Shown here piece by piece: positions 48,441 to 56,921 of a stretch of 64,000 nucleotides of DNA. The notes under the pieces were generated by a model. It had not been told where the DNA came from. It was given only the letters and a program-made list of their open reading frames with translations, and did no database searches. Location: positions 2,542,001 to 2,606,000 of the forward strand of contig OY969423.1 of assembly GCA_963699225.1 (NCBI GenBank). The letters are read 5' to 3'. Every line of letters starts with the position of its first letter. Position 1 is the stretch's first letter. A program made the translations under genes and the position numbers. The DNA is from VRUE01 sp963699225 (GTDB lineage Bacteria; Actinomycetota; Thermoleophilia; Solirubrobacterales; 70-9).

Positions 48441-50768
48441 CTAGGCGCGCATGCCTTCGCGAGTTTCGGACTCGCGAGGCACCGGCTGCGGCTTGAGTCG
48501 CACCGGGGTGGAGGCGAGGGCCTGGACCCGCAGGTCGCTCCAGGTGAGTCCTTCGCGGACCAGCGCCGGCAGGCCCAGGGCGACCGCGGTGGCGATCTCA
48601 ACCGCCTGCAGGATCACGCCGTAGGCGAGGGCGTCGGCTGTGCTGATGCCGAAGCCCGTGTGCAGAACGCTGATCACAGCGAGCTGGAAGACGCCGATGT
48701 TCGAAGGCGTAGCGGGCACGACGGCAGTGACGTTTACGGCGAAGAGCACCGCGGCGGCTGCGCCGATCCCCGCCTGATCGTTTAGTCCGAGGGCCGCCAG
48801 CAGCGCCCAGCAGGCGGAGAGCTGGATCGCCCAGGCGCCGAGCTGCGCGGCGGCGGCAGCCGCGCCTCGGCGTGGGTTGCGGAAGATGCGAAGGCCGGCG
48901 CGAACCTGCAGTAGGGCGCCATGCATGGCAGTGCCGATGCGGGCCAGGCGGCCGTTGCCGTTGCGCCGCATCAGCGGCGGTCCGAGCAGGACGAGCAGCA
49001 ACAGCAGCAACGGCACGAAGCTGAAGGCGAAGAGCTTCTGGGTGCCGGAGTGGAAGAGGTCGGTGGTCGAGACGATGATCACTCCGAGCATCGCCAGGGC
49101 GAAGAGGTTGAGCACGGTCTGGGAGACCAGGGTGCCGAGCAGTACGGGGAAGGTCTCGCGCATGCGGCCGATGCGGCGGGCCAGTGACATCGCGCGGGCC
49201 GGCTCACCGAGGCGGGCCGGCAGGGTCGCCGACATCAGCACGCCGATCATCGTCGCCGAGGTGACGTCGCGGCGGCGGACGGGCGCCAGCGGCAGGGCCG
49301 CGCGCACGATCCAGTACCAGGAGGCGGCGCGGAAGAAGAGTGAGAGAGCCATCAGTCCGCAGGCCACCCAAACCCAGCTGAGGTCGGAGCGAACGATGCT
49401 TTCGACCACGTTGTCGACGCCGATCTTCTGCGCTGCAAGCGCGGTCAGGCCAACGCCGGTCACGCCGGCGGCAGCCAGCCCGACCCGGCGGGCGATCTTG
49501 CGCTTGCGCTTGCCGGTCCGGGCGGGCTCGGGGTCGAGCGAGGGAAGGCGTTGCGGGGGCTGGGGGGGGAGGCCGTCGGAGGGTTGGATCCCCATCCAGC
49601 GGGCGGCTCGCTCGAGGTTGTTCGCCGGCTCGGGTGCCGCGAGCGCTCGCTCGTAGACGGCGGTCACCCGATCGGCGACGCGGGGCCAGGCGTAGCGCTC
49701 GGCGCTCTGGCGAGCGGCACGGCCCATCGCCGTCAGTCGCTCCGGCTCGTGGTGGGCGCGCTGCAGCTCCTCGGCGAGGCGCTGGGCGTCGCCGGGGGGA
49801 ACGAGCACGCCGTCGACGCCGTCGTTGACGACGTCGCTGTAGCCGGCGATCGCGGAGGCAATTGCGGGAGTGCCGGCAGCGAAGGCCTCGGTCAGGACCA
49901 TGCCGAAGCTCTCGCCCGAGAGCGATGGGGCACAGAGCACGTCCGCTTCGTGCATCGCGGTGTGCAGCGCCTCACCCGAGACGCGGCCGCGTACGTCGAT
50001 GAATTGCATCGTCTCCGGATCGGCGAGGTAGCGCAGCACGTCCTCGCGCTCGGCGCCGATCACGGTAAGCCGGCTTGGCACGTGCTCGACCAGGGCGCCG
50101 AAGGCGGCGAGCAGGATCGGCAGGCCCTTGCGCTCCTCGGGCCGGCCGACGAAGAGGACGCGTAGCTCCTCGCTGGTCGGCTTCGGCCCGCTCGGCGCGG
50201 CGGCGACGTCGACCCCGTTGGGAATCACCTCGTAGTGGCCGCCGTACCAACGGCGGCCGGTCCAGGCGGCCGCCTCGGAGACGGCGATCCGGGCGGACAG
50301 GCGGTTGAACACGCGGCGCGCTCCAAACGCCGAGGCGGTGTAGTTGGGCACCGCACTGGTCGAGTAGGCGTGGAAGGTGCCGACGGCCGGGACGTCGCTT
50401 CCCAGCACCGCGTTCCAGCCGACCAGCGGCACCAGCGGCTCGTGGATGTGGACGACGTCGAAATTGCCCCGGTTCAGCTCGCGGCGAGGGGCGACGACTC
50501 CCCCGGCAGGGAAGGGGGCCAGGTTCGAGATCGCACCGTTGGAGGGAAAGCCTGCGGTTCGGCCAAGTGGGATCAGATAGTCGGGCATCTCGCGCGACTC
50601 TGGCGCCGCACGGTGCAGCACGCGGCTGACCCGGCCCGGCGGGTCAAAGGGGGCGAGCACGCGAACGTGGTGGCAGCGGCCGAGGAACTCCTCGGCAAGC
50701 GCCTCCACGTGCCGGTTCACGCCCCCCTGGTAGGACCAGGAATATGGCGAGACGAGAGCAATCCGCAC
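48441..50768 (-). CDS. PimA-like GT4 glycosyltransferase fused to a lysyl-PG-synthase-type membrane domain
   Basis: The 775-residue protein has an N-terminal GT-B glycosyltransferase (about 1-385). MRIALVSPYSWSYQGGVNRHV is very like phosphatidylinositol mannosyltransferase PimA, followed by DVVHIHEPLVPL and the C-terminal AADVLCAPSL/GESFGMVLTEAFAAGTP loop with the nucleotide-sugar Glu. After a Pro-rich linker (about 395-425), six or more membrane helices carry the UPF0104/LPG-synthase-TM pattern (SATLPARLGEPARA, VVPATPSNIGVFQLAVI). The two functions, lipid glycosylation and likely flipping or acceptor binding, are in one chain. It is a GTG start, downstream of the large membrane protein gene. 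Confidence 0.85.
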   Translation of the reverse strand: MRIALVSPYSWSYQGGVNRHVEALAEEFLGRCHHVRVLAPFDPPGRVSRVLHRAAPESREMPDYLIPLGRTAGFPSNGAISNLAPFPAGGVVAPRRELNRGNFDVVHIHEPLVPLVGWNAVLGSDVPAVGTFHAYSTSAVPNYTASAFGARRVFNRLSARIAVSEAAAWTGRRWYGGHYEVIPNGVDVAAAPSGPKPTSEELRVLFVGRPEERKGLPILLAAFGALVEHVPSRLTVIGAEREDVLRYLADPETMQFIDVRGRVSGEALHTAMHEADVLCAPSLSGESFGMVLTEAFAAGTPAIASAIAGYSDVVNDGVDGVLVPPGDAQRLAEELQRAHHEPERLTAMGRAARQSAERYAWPRVADRVTAVYERALAAPEPANNLERAARWMGIQPSDGLPPQPPQRLPSLDPEPARTGKRKRKIARRVGLAAAGVTGVGLTALAAQKIGVDNVVESIVRSDLSWVWVACGLMALSLFFRAASWYWIVRAALPLAPVRRRDVTSATMIGVLMSATLPARLGEPARAMSLARRIGRMRETFPVLLGTLVSQTVLNLFALAMLGVIIVSTTDLFHSGTQKLFAFSFVPLLLLLLVLLGPPLMRRNGNGRLARIGTAMHGALLQVRAGLRIFRNPRRGAAAAAAQLGAWAIQLSACWALLAALGLNDQAGIGAAAAVLFAVNVTAVVPATPSNIGVFQLAVISVLHTGFGISTADALAYGVILQAVEIATAVALGLPALVREGLTWSDLRVQALASTPVRLKPQPVPRESETREGMRA

Positions 50769-50815
50769 GAATCACAAAGGGTAGTTGATTCCCCAGAGGT
50801 GATTAGTTGCGTAAG

Positions 50816-52645
50816 TCACGCGGATCGCTCACACCAGGCGTAGGCGGCGAAGACCAGGATGTAGGCGGTGCCGATCTCGAGCAGGAGGGCGCCGGAGTCG
50901 TTGGCGAGCGTGCCAATTACGGCCGCGGCGATGGCGCCGATCAGGCCCGCGCGCAAGGCCGGCGCGGGTTGCAGCCATTTGCGCAGCCGCGCCCGCTGCC
51001 AGATCGCCAGTGCGGCAAGCGCTGCGATCAGGGGGAGGAAGAAGAAGACGATCGGACGGGTGAAGCTGTGCGCGGAGAGCTGCAGGCGTCGCTGGGCGAC
51101 GTCGGCGAGATCTCCGAGCCCGCCGGCATCGAGCACCGAACGGGTCAGGTGGGCATTGGCGCCGCTGAGGAGATCGGCGAGGGCGATCAGCGCCAGCACC
51201 GCCACAGGGGCTGCGATCACGAGTAGAGCCGTGCGCCGCCGCCGCGCGGCGATCGCCGCTGCGGCAACGGCACCGGCAACCGGCAGGACGATCGCGGCGC
51301 CGACGTCAGCGCCAAAGCGGCCAGCAGCGAAGACGACGGCGCTGAGCAGGCTGACGGCGAGGAAGGCCGCGGCGGCCCGGCGCTCGCTCAGCCCTGGCCA
51401 GAAGCCGGCCAGGGCAGCACCGGTCCCGGCGACGACGAGGACGCCGAGCAGCGCCTCCAGCTCATTGCCAATCCCGTAGAAGCGCACGCCGAGCCCGGGG
51501 TTGGGCCCGAGCAGGGAGAGCGAGGTGAGCGGCGAGCCGGCGATCACGTCGATCGCGCAGGCGAGGACGACCAGTCCCGAGGCGACCGCGAGCGCCCTGA
51601 GCCCGCCCAGCAGGAAGAGCGTCAGCGCGGCGAGCAGGGGAGCGCCGAACATCACCACTATCTGTTCGGTGTCCTGGCCTGGTTTGAGCGCTGCGGCCGC
51701 CAGCAAGAGCAAGGGCAGGTAGATGATGCTGAGGCCGGCGAGCCGAATCGCGACCCGGCCGACGCGATCGGAGCTAACCAGGGCTGCCAGCCCGAAGATC
51801 ACCAGCCAGACCAGCAAGCTGATCCCAATTACCGGCCCCCGTCGCTCCGAGATCACCGCCATCCGCGCTCCGCGAGATTCGATTGCCGGCGGATCGATTG
51901 AGCCCTCGGAGCGGATTGGCTGCCCCGATATCTGCGACGGCACCGCGATCCCAAGCCGCGAGAGCACCGTCGGCGCGACGTCGGTCGAGAGTACGTAGCC
52001 ATCGGTCCGCGTGCTGTCGGAGGTCAGATCCCCATCGAACCCCCGTCCCGCGACGCCAATTGCCAGAGCCCCGTTCTTGGCCGGCGGCGCCCGCCCAATC
52101 GCGATCAAGAGATCGTTGCCCCTGAGCCCGCGGACCAGCCCCGGGAGCCCGTTGAGCCCAACCGACCGCACCTCACAACGCTCCCCGTGTTCCGCCAGCG
52201 TCGTCGCCAGCAACCCCGGCACGATCTCCGCCGGCGCCGATTCCGCCCGTTCCACAACCGCCTTTGAGTAACCGGGTCCGCAAATCCCCCCCTGAACGTC
52301 GCGCGGAAGCTCCGAGTCATAGAGCGAATCGAACACCCGATTCCCTTGGCTGATGTCGAGATACGTTTGCGCCACCGGCACGCTCCCAAGCCCGGCGCTC
52401 ATAAGCCCTGGCGAAACTCCCTGAACCCTCGCAAGCCGCTCCACATCGGTCCCTCGGGGCACGAGAGCAATCGTGACCTTCGTCGACGGGTGTCGGGTGG
52501 GGGCCGAAACGTCTTGCACTTTTTCGGCAGGCGAAACTCGGTCAGCAAAGGCGGTCCCACCGAAAAAGTTAAGTGAAGGCCCCCACCCGACACCCGTCAC
52601 AACAAAGAGCCCAATAGCTATCGTGACCCCAATGGCCGATCGCAC
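50816..52645 (-). CDS. Multi-pass membrane protein with extracytoplasmic phosphatase-like domain
   Basis: The approximately 609-residue protein starts, in my best estimate, at GTG 52643-52645 (VRSAIGVTIAIGLFVV), giving a signal-anchor. Residues about 40-270 lie outside the cell and include YVLSTDVAPTVLSRLGIAVP and ISGQPI, reminiscent of the C-terminal part of alkaline-phosphatase-superfamily transferases, but no metal motif is visible. Residues 270-609 form about ten membrane helices. It is upstream of and co-oriented with the PimA-like fusion, suggesting a cell-envelope lipid pathway. A 21-bp inverted repeat (52485-52598) is inside its first 60 codons. Its start overlaps the divergent HemQ start region, so the start is uncertain. 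Confidence 0.65.
   Translation of the reverse strand: MRSAIGVTIAIGLFVVTGVGWGPSLNFFGGTAFADRVSPAEKVQDVSAPTRHPSTKVTIALVPRGTDVERLARVQGVSPGLMSAGLGSVPVAQTYLDISQGNRVFDSLYDSELPRDVQGGICGPGYSKAVVERAESAPAEIVPGLLATTLAEHGERCEVRSVGLNGLPGLVRGLRGNDLLIAIGRAPPAKNGALAIGVAGRGFDGDLTSDSTRTDGYVLSTDVAPTVLSRLGIAVPSQISGQPIRSEGSIDPPAIESRGARMAVISERRGPVIGISLLVWLVIFGLAALVSSDRVGRVAIRLAGLSIIYLPLLLLAAAALKPGQDTEQIVVMFGAPLLAALTLFLLGGLRALAVASGLVVLACAIDVIAGSPLTSLSLLGPNPGLGVRFYGIGNELEALLGVLVVAGTGAALAGFWPGLSERRAAAAFLAVSLLSAVVFAAGRFGADVGAAIVLPVAGAVAAAAIAARRRRTALLVIAAPVAVLALIALADLLSGANAHLTRSVLDAGGLGDLADVAQRRLQLSAHSFTRPIVFFFLPLIAALAALAIWQRARLRKWLQPAPALRAGLIGAIAAAVIGTLANDSGALLLEIGTAYILVFAAYAWCERSA
52485..52598. repeat. Inverted repeat with 21-bp perfect arms within a coding region
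   Basis: Bases 52485-52505 and 52578-52598 are exact reverse complements, separated by 72 bases. Both arms lie in the early coding region of the leftward membrane protein and about 34 to 147 bases upstream of the divergent HemQ start. It would form a strong hairpin in either transcript. See findings. Confidence 0.75.
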
Positions 52646-53327
52646 TTTCGCCAAGTTCAGTTTCTTCAAGGTCGATCCCGCCTGGCGCCGCCTCGACGCC
52701 GAGCAACGCGCTGCCGACAAGCAAGAGTTCCTCGCTGCCTGCGAGGACTTCGCCCTCGATCGCTCGCTGCGCGCCTACTCAACCATAGGAACGCGCGGCG
52801 ACGTCGACCTGGTCCTGCTCAGCCAGAGCCCCAACCTCGACGACCTGCACACTTTCCACGTCGTGCTCGGCCAGAGCGGCCTGGCGAAGTGGACCGAGAC
52901 GCCCTACTCGTTCCTCTCGATGACCAAGCGCTCGCCCTATTCCGAGGAGCAGGCGCGGCCCGAGATCTGCGTCTCGGAGCGCAAGTACATGTTCCTCTAC
53001 CCGATGATCAAGCAGCGCCGCTGGTACGGGCTGCCGCCCGAGGAGCGCGGTCGGATCATGAAAAGCCACATCGAGGTCGGCCGCCGCTATCCCGAGATCT
53101 CGATCAACACTTCCTATTCCTTCGGCCTCGACGACCAGGAGTTCGTGGTCGCATTCGAGGGTGACGACCCGGGGATGTTCCTCGACCTGGTGCAGGAGCT
53201 GCGCCCGACCGAGTCAAGCGAGTTCACCGAGCTCGAGACCCCGATCTTCACCTGCGTGGCGCTCTCGCTGCGCAAGGCGCTGGACGCGCTCGACGGCGTC
53301 CCCAGTGCCGTCGCCGCGGGAGCATGA
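52632..53327 (+). CDS. hemQ: Coproheme decarboxylase (chlorite dismutase family)
   Basis: The 231-residue HemQ converts coproheme to heme b in the coproporphyrin-dependent pathway of Gram-positives. It has FSFFKVDPAWR, YMFLYPMIKQRRWYGLP with the catalytic Tyr123, and IMKSHIEVGRRYPEI with proximal heme His146. SYSFGLDDQEFVVAFE follows, then TP-x-FTCV. The Tyr-to-His distance is four residues less than in Bacillus or Listeria enzymes, matching a shorter loop. The ATG at 52632 is close to the divergent membrane gene start, and the hairpin 52485-52598 lies upstream. The stop overlaps the next start (ATGA). Confidence 0.9.
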   Translation: MADRTFAKFSFFKVDPAWRRLDAEQRAADKQEFLAACEDFALDRSLRAYSTIGTRGDVDLVLLSQSPNLDDLHTFHVVLGQSGLAKWTETPYSFLSMTKRSPYSEEQARPEICVSERKYMFLYPMIKQRRWYGLPPEERGRIMKSHIEVGRRYPEISINTSYSFGLDDQEFVVAFEGDDPGMFLDLVQELRPTESSEFTELETPIFTCVALSLRKALDALDGVPSAVAAGA

Positions 53328-53863
53328 CGACCGAAGCGCTCAGCTACGCGATCGACGAGCACGACCACCTGATCCGGGTGGATGAGGGCTACTACCGCTT
53401 CGCCGAGGAGAACGGCTGGGTTGACGCCGGCAGCAGCCTCGGCCGCTCGCTTTGGGACTACGTCAGCGGCAGCGAGATGAAGAAACTGCAGCGGCTGCTG
53501 GTCCGGCGCATCCGCGACGAGGTCGGCGACGTCGAGCTGCCCTTTCGCTGCGACGGGCCGGATGTGCGCCGTGAGATGGACATCCGCATCGTCGCCCGTC
53601 CCGGCGGCCGGGTGGTGCTGTTCTCGGCGCGATTGCGCTCCGAGCGGGAGCGCGATTTACCGCAGCGGCTGCTCGATCCAACCACCCCACGCAGCGCCGA
53701 GGTTCTGGCGATGTGCGGCTGGTGCGACCGCTTCGAAGTGGACGGCGAGTGGGTCGAGGTCGAGGAGGCGGCCAGGCGGCTGGGGCTCTTCAATCAGCCG
53801 CGGCTGCCGGCGCTGAGCCACGGCATCTGTCCCATCTGCAACGAGATGCTGCTCGCCGCGTAG
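53324..53863 (+). CDS. PAS-like protein with C-terminal Cys/His metal motif, coupled to hemQ
   Basis: The 179-residue protein has a PAS-like fold at residues 1-108: YAIDEHDHLIRVDEGYYRFAEENG, then LWDYVSGSEMKKLQRLLVRRIRD and the strand pair EMDIRIVAR/GGRVVLFSARLR. Residues 128-175 carry CGWCDRF (Cys131, Cys134) and SHGICPIC (His166, Cys169, Cys172), a Cys-His metal site. It resembles the PAS-linked CxxC...HGICxxC motif of sensor kinases but without a kinase domain. Coupling to hemQ suggests a heme- or redox-linked sensor or assembly role. This is inference from the gene order. Confidence 0.7.
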   Translation: MTTEALSYAIDEHDHLIRVDEGYYRFAEENGWVDAGSSLGRSLWDYVSGSEMKKLQRLLVRRIRDEVGDVELPFRCDGPDVRREMDIRIVARPGGRVVLFSARLRSERERDLPQRLLDPTTPRSAEVLAMCGWCDRFEVDGEWVEVEEAARRLGLFNQPRLPALSHGICPICNEMLLAA

Positions 53864-53903
53864 GCGCGCGACGGGCGGAGTTCCCTATTCTTTCGCGCTC
53901 GCC

Positions 53904-55310
53904 ATGAGCAAGATCGGAACTGAAGACAATCCCCTGCGCGTCGCGATCGTCGGCGCTGGCCCCTCCGGCTTCTACGCCGCCGAGCACATCCTCAAGGGCG
54001 AGGACCTGCACGCTCAGGTCGACCTCTTCGATCGTCTGCCGTCTCCGTTCGGCTTGGTTCGTGGCGGCGTTGCCCCGGATCACCCGAAGATCAAGTCGGT
54101 AATCCGGGTCTACGAAAAAACCGCTGCCCGCGATGGATTCCGCTTCTTCGGCAACGTCAAGGTGGGCCATGATCTCGAAGTCGAGGATCTCGAGCGGCTT
54201 TACCACGCGATCGTCTTCACGGTTGGCTGCGAGACCGACCGCCAGCTCGGGATTCCGGGCGAAGAGCTGCCCGGCAGCCACGCGGCCACCGCATTTGTCG
54301 GTTGGTACAACTCGCACCCCGACTACGCGGACGACGAGTTCGACCTCTCCGCCGAGCGGGCCGTGGTGATCGGCAACGGCAACGTCGCGATGGACGTCGC
54401 CCGCATGCTGGCCCTGACCGATCACGAGCTGCGCCAGACCGATACCGCCGACCACGCGATCGAGCTGCTCGACCGCAGTCAGATCCGCGAGATCGTCGTC
54501 CTCGGCCGTCGCGGCCCCGTGCAGGCCGCCTTCACCAACCCCGAGATCAAGGAGCTGGGGGAGATGGAGGACGCCGACGTGATCGTCGATCCCGCCGATG
54601 TCGAGCTCGATCCGGCCAGCGCCGCCTACCTCGAGTCCGACGAGGCCGACAAGACGACCCGGGTCAACGTCGAGACCCTGCGCGAGTTCTCCCGGCGCCA
54701 GCCCAGCGGCAAGCAGATTCGGATTGTCTTGCGCTTCCTTGCCTCGCCGATCGAGATCAAGGGCGACGGCAAGGTCGAGAAGATCGTGATCGGCCGCAAC
54801 GAACTGGTCGAGGAGGGGGGCACGCTGCGGGCCAAGGACTCGGGCGAGCGCGAAGAACTCGAGTGCGGCCTGGTGCTGCGCTCCGTTGGCTACACCGGCG
54901 TGCCGATCGAGGGCGTTCCCTTCGACGAGAAGCGTGGCCTGATCCTCAACGAGGGCGGCCGCGTGCTCGACTCCCACGACTCCGGTCACAAGGCTGGCCA
55001 CTACACCGCGGGCTGGATCAAGCGCGGCCCCTCAGGTGTGATCGGCACCAACAAGAAGGATGCGCTGGAGACGGTGCGGCACCTTCTTGCCGATGTTGAG
55101 TCGCAGACGCTGTTGGCGCCGGAGAACCCTGATCCCACGGCCGTCGAGGCACTGCTCGCCGAGCGCAACGTGCGTTACGTGAGCTTCGAGGACTGGCAGG
55201 CGATCGATCAGGCCGAGGTTGGTCGCGGCGAGCCACACGGCCGCCCGCGCGTCAAGTTCGTGCGCGTCGAGGAGATGTTGCAGACCCTCGGCGAGCGCAT
55301 CTCGGGCTAG
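53904..55310 (+). CDS. fprA: Ferredoxin-NADP reductase (adrenodoxin-reductase-like, FprA type)
   Basis: The 468-residue flavoenzyme moves electrons between NADPH and ferredoxin. The N-terminal VAIVGAGPSGFYAAEHIL is the FAD-binding motif. SPFGLVRGGVAPDHPKIKSV, VIGNGNVAMDVARML (NADP site), VLGRRGPVQAAFTNPEIKEL and GWIKRGPSGVIGTNKKDA follow, the standard adrenodoxin-reductase/FprA order. It lies 41 bases after the hemQ-PAS pair. Delivery of electrons to heme or cytochrome P450 systems is plausible, but no P450 is in the window. The ATG at 53904 is unambiguous. Confidence 0.9.
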   Translation: MSKIGTEDNPLRVAIVGAGPSGFYAAEHILKGEDLHAQVDLFDRLPSPFGLVRGGVAPDHPKIKSVIRVYEKTAARDGFRFFGNVKVGHDLEVEDLERLYHAIVFTVGCETDRQLGIPGEELPGSHAATAFVGWYNSHPDYADDEFDLSAERAVVIGNGNVAMDVARMLALTDHELRQTDTADHAIELLDRSQIREIVVLGRRGPVQAAFTNPEIKELGEMEDADVIVDPADVELDPASAAYLESDEADKTTRVNVETLREFSRRQPSGKQIRIVLRFLASPIEIKGDGKVEKIVIGRNELVEEGGTLRAKDSGEREELECGLVLRSVGYTGVPIEGVPFDEKRGLILNEGGRVLDSHDSGHKAGHYTAGWIKRGPSGVIGTNKKDALETVRHLLADVESQTLLAPENPDPTAVEALLAERNVRYVSFEDWQAIDQAEVGRGEPHGRPRVKFVRVEEMLQTLGERISG

Positions 55311-55437
55311 CGCCCTCTTCAGACAAGTGTCTGCATAATCTTGCTGCCGTCGCAGCGGGCGGGTCGCCGCCGTATCCAATAGGGTGCATTCCGCTGACGG
55401 CAGTTTGTTTAAACGACTTTTCATTTCTAATGTCTCG

Positions 55438-56433
55438 ATGATGCACGCCGACAGCACAACGCTCCCTGCGCCGGTTCGCGCCGGCGGCACGGTGCTTTCG
55501 CTCATCGCGGCGCCGCTCAGCGTCCCCATCCTCCGGGCCCATCGCGAGGACCCGCTGCGCCTGCCAGATCTGCGCGAACGTATCGGCGGCGCCGCCCAGA
55601 CGACGCTGCGGGGGCAGGTCGGCAACCTGCGCGGGATCGGCGCCCTCGAACGCCATGTCCGCGGCGGCATGCCCTACACGGTTGAGAATGAGCTGACCGC
55701 TCTTGGCGAAGAAGTGCTGACGGTCGCCGAGATCGTCGAAGCGTGGCTGTCCCGGGCACCCCAGGGATCGATCCCGCTCGGCAGCGAGGCGGCCAAGGGC
55801 GCGATCCGCGCCCTCGTTGGTGGTTGGGGCTCGACGATGCTGCGCGCCCTCGCCGCTCGCCCCCTCTCGCTTACTGAGCTGAGCAGCGTGATCAACGATC
55901 ACTCCTACCCAGCGCTCGAGCGCCGCTTGAGCGCGATGCGCGCCGCCAGGCAGCTCGAACAGAGGCCAAACGGAGACCGGGGAGCCAAGCCCTATGGCGT
56001 TACCGAGTGGACTCGTCAGGCGGTCGCCCCGATCGCCGCCGCCGGGCGCTGCGAGTGCAAGTACCTGGCCCAGTCCACCAGTCCGCTCACGCGGATCGAC
56101 ATCGAGGCGATCTTTCTGCTCTCGGTTCCCCTGGTCGACTTGGACGTGACTCACTCGGGCGCCTGCCTGCTTGCCGTCGACACCGGTTCCGGTGGATCCG
56201 GGCAACCGACCGATCGCTTGGCCGGTGTTCACGTGGACGTCGAGGGGGGAGCAATCGAGGCCTGCAGCTCCCGCCTCGAGTACGACCCTCAGACCTGGGC
56301 GCTGGGATCGACCAGCGCTTGGGTCAACGCGATTGTCGAGGGCAAGACCGAGCGTTTGCGGATCGGAGGCGACCGGGTCAAGCTCGCCGAGGAGCTGATC
56401 CAGCGGCTGCACGCCTCTCTTTTTGGCTTCTGA
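55438..56433 (+). CDS. Regulator with two tandem HxlR-like winged helices and a C-terminal lipid-binding-like domain
   Basis: The 331-residue protein has two winged-helix units. The first is at about residues 15-100 (ILRAHREDPLRLPDLRERIG, then QTTLRGQVGNLRGIGALERH). The second is at about 125-205 (STMLRALAARPLSLTELSSVI, then YPALERRLSAMRAARQLEQR, YGVTEWTRQAVAPIA). The C-terminal 110 residues (HSGACLLAVDTGSGGSG, VHVDVEGGAIEA, INAIV-like WVNAIVEGKTERLRIGGD) resemble an SCP2-like lipid-binding fold. A single-chain pseudo-dimer is suggested. The start is ATG 55438 or 55441. The family is otherwise not assigned, and targets are unknown. Confidence 0.65.
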   Translation: MMHADSTTLPAPVRAGGTVLSLIAAPLSVPILRAHREDPLRLPDLRERIGGAAQTTLRGQVGNLRGIGALERHVRGGMPYTVENELTALGEEVLTVAEIVEAWLSRAPQGSIPLGSEAAKGAIRALVGGWGSTMLRALAARPLSLTELSSVINDHSYPALERRLSAMRAARQLEQRPNGDRGAKPYGVTEWTRQAVAPIAAAGRCECKYLAQSTSPLTRIDIEAIFLLSVPLVDLDVTHSGACLLAVDTGSGGSGQPTDRLAGVHVDVEGGAIEACSSRLEYDPQTWALGSTSAWVNAIVEGKTERLRIGGDRVKLAEELIQRLHASLFGF

Positions 56434-56921
56434 ATTGCGCCTAACCGCGCGCGCGGTTCTCTGACTTCCAGAGATTTGCAGGGTAATGCCGCAATTTTTG
56501 GGACGATTTAGTTACGGTTTAGTGTGAATAATCTGTAGCTCTTGACCACGAAATCGTGGCCTGTTATTCAATGCACGCTTGAGGCCACGAAGGGGAGCCA
56601 GTCAGCTCGGCTGGCGCCGAACGAACGGACTCACGGCACAACTCTTACTCCCGGTTCAACGAGAGCCGGGCATACGGCGACAGCCAACGATCGACCCCCC
56701 ATCGTCGTCAGCAGGGGGGCGAGCGGCGGGTGCTGGGGCGGAGCCCGTTGGCTTCGCCCCTCCCGTCGCGCCGTCGAGAGGATGTCGCGCCGAGGTCCCC
56801 AAGTGAGAGGAGGGACCCCGGCGCTAACCGTAACTCAATGCCAGCGGACCAAAGCCCGCGTGGCACTTAGAGCATAGAACGCAAATAGCGAATTTTCCAG
56901 CAAATACAGCTGAAACTCGTC
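56434..56921. other. Convergent intergenic region with structured sequence
   Basis: I see no convincing gene in these 488 bases. Notable structures are a 16-bp palindrome right after the HxlR-like stop, CCACGA-AA-TCGTGG at 56546-56559, and a 13-bp near-perfect stem at 56787-56799 with 56812-56824 (one mismatch). AGTTACGGTT near 56508 pairs with AACCGTAACT near 56826. It may hold an unannotated RNA. Confidence 0.5.
56443..56458. terminator. 16-bp palindrome after the HxlR-like gene
   Basis: AACCGCGCGCGCGGTT is perfectly palindromic, beginning nine bases after the stop, and is followed by only two T residues before CTCT. It is a possible GC-rich terminator for the rightward gene. Confidence 0.45.

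Noticed and set aside
56434..56921. tmRNA, RNase P RNA or SRP RNA
   Set aside because: I looked for their key conserved segments on both strands and did not find them; only generic stems are visible.
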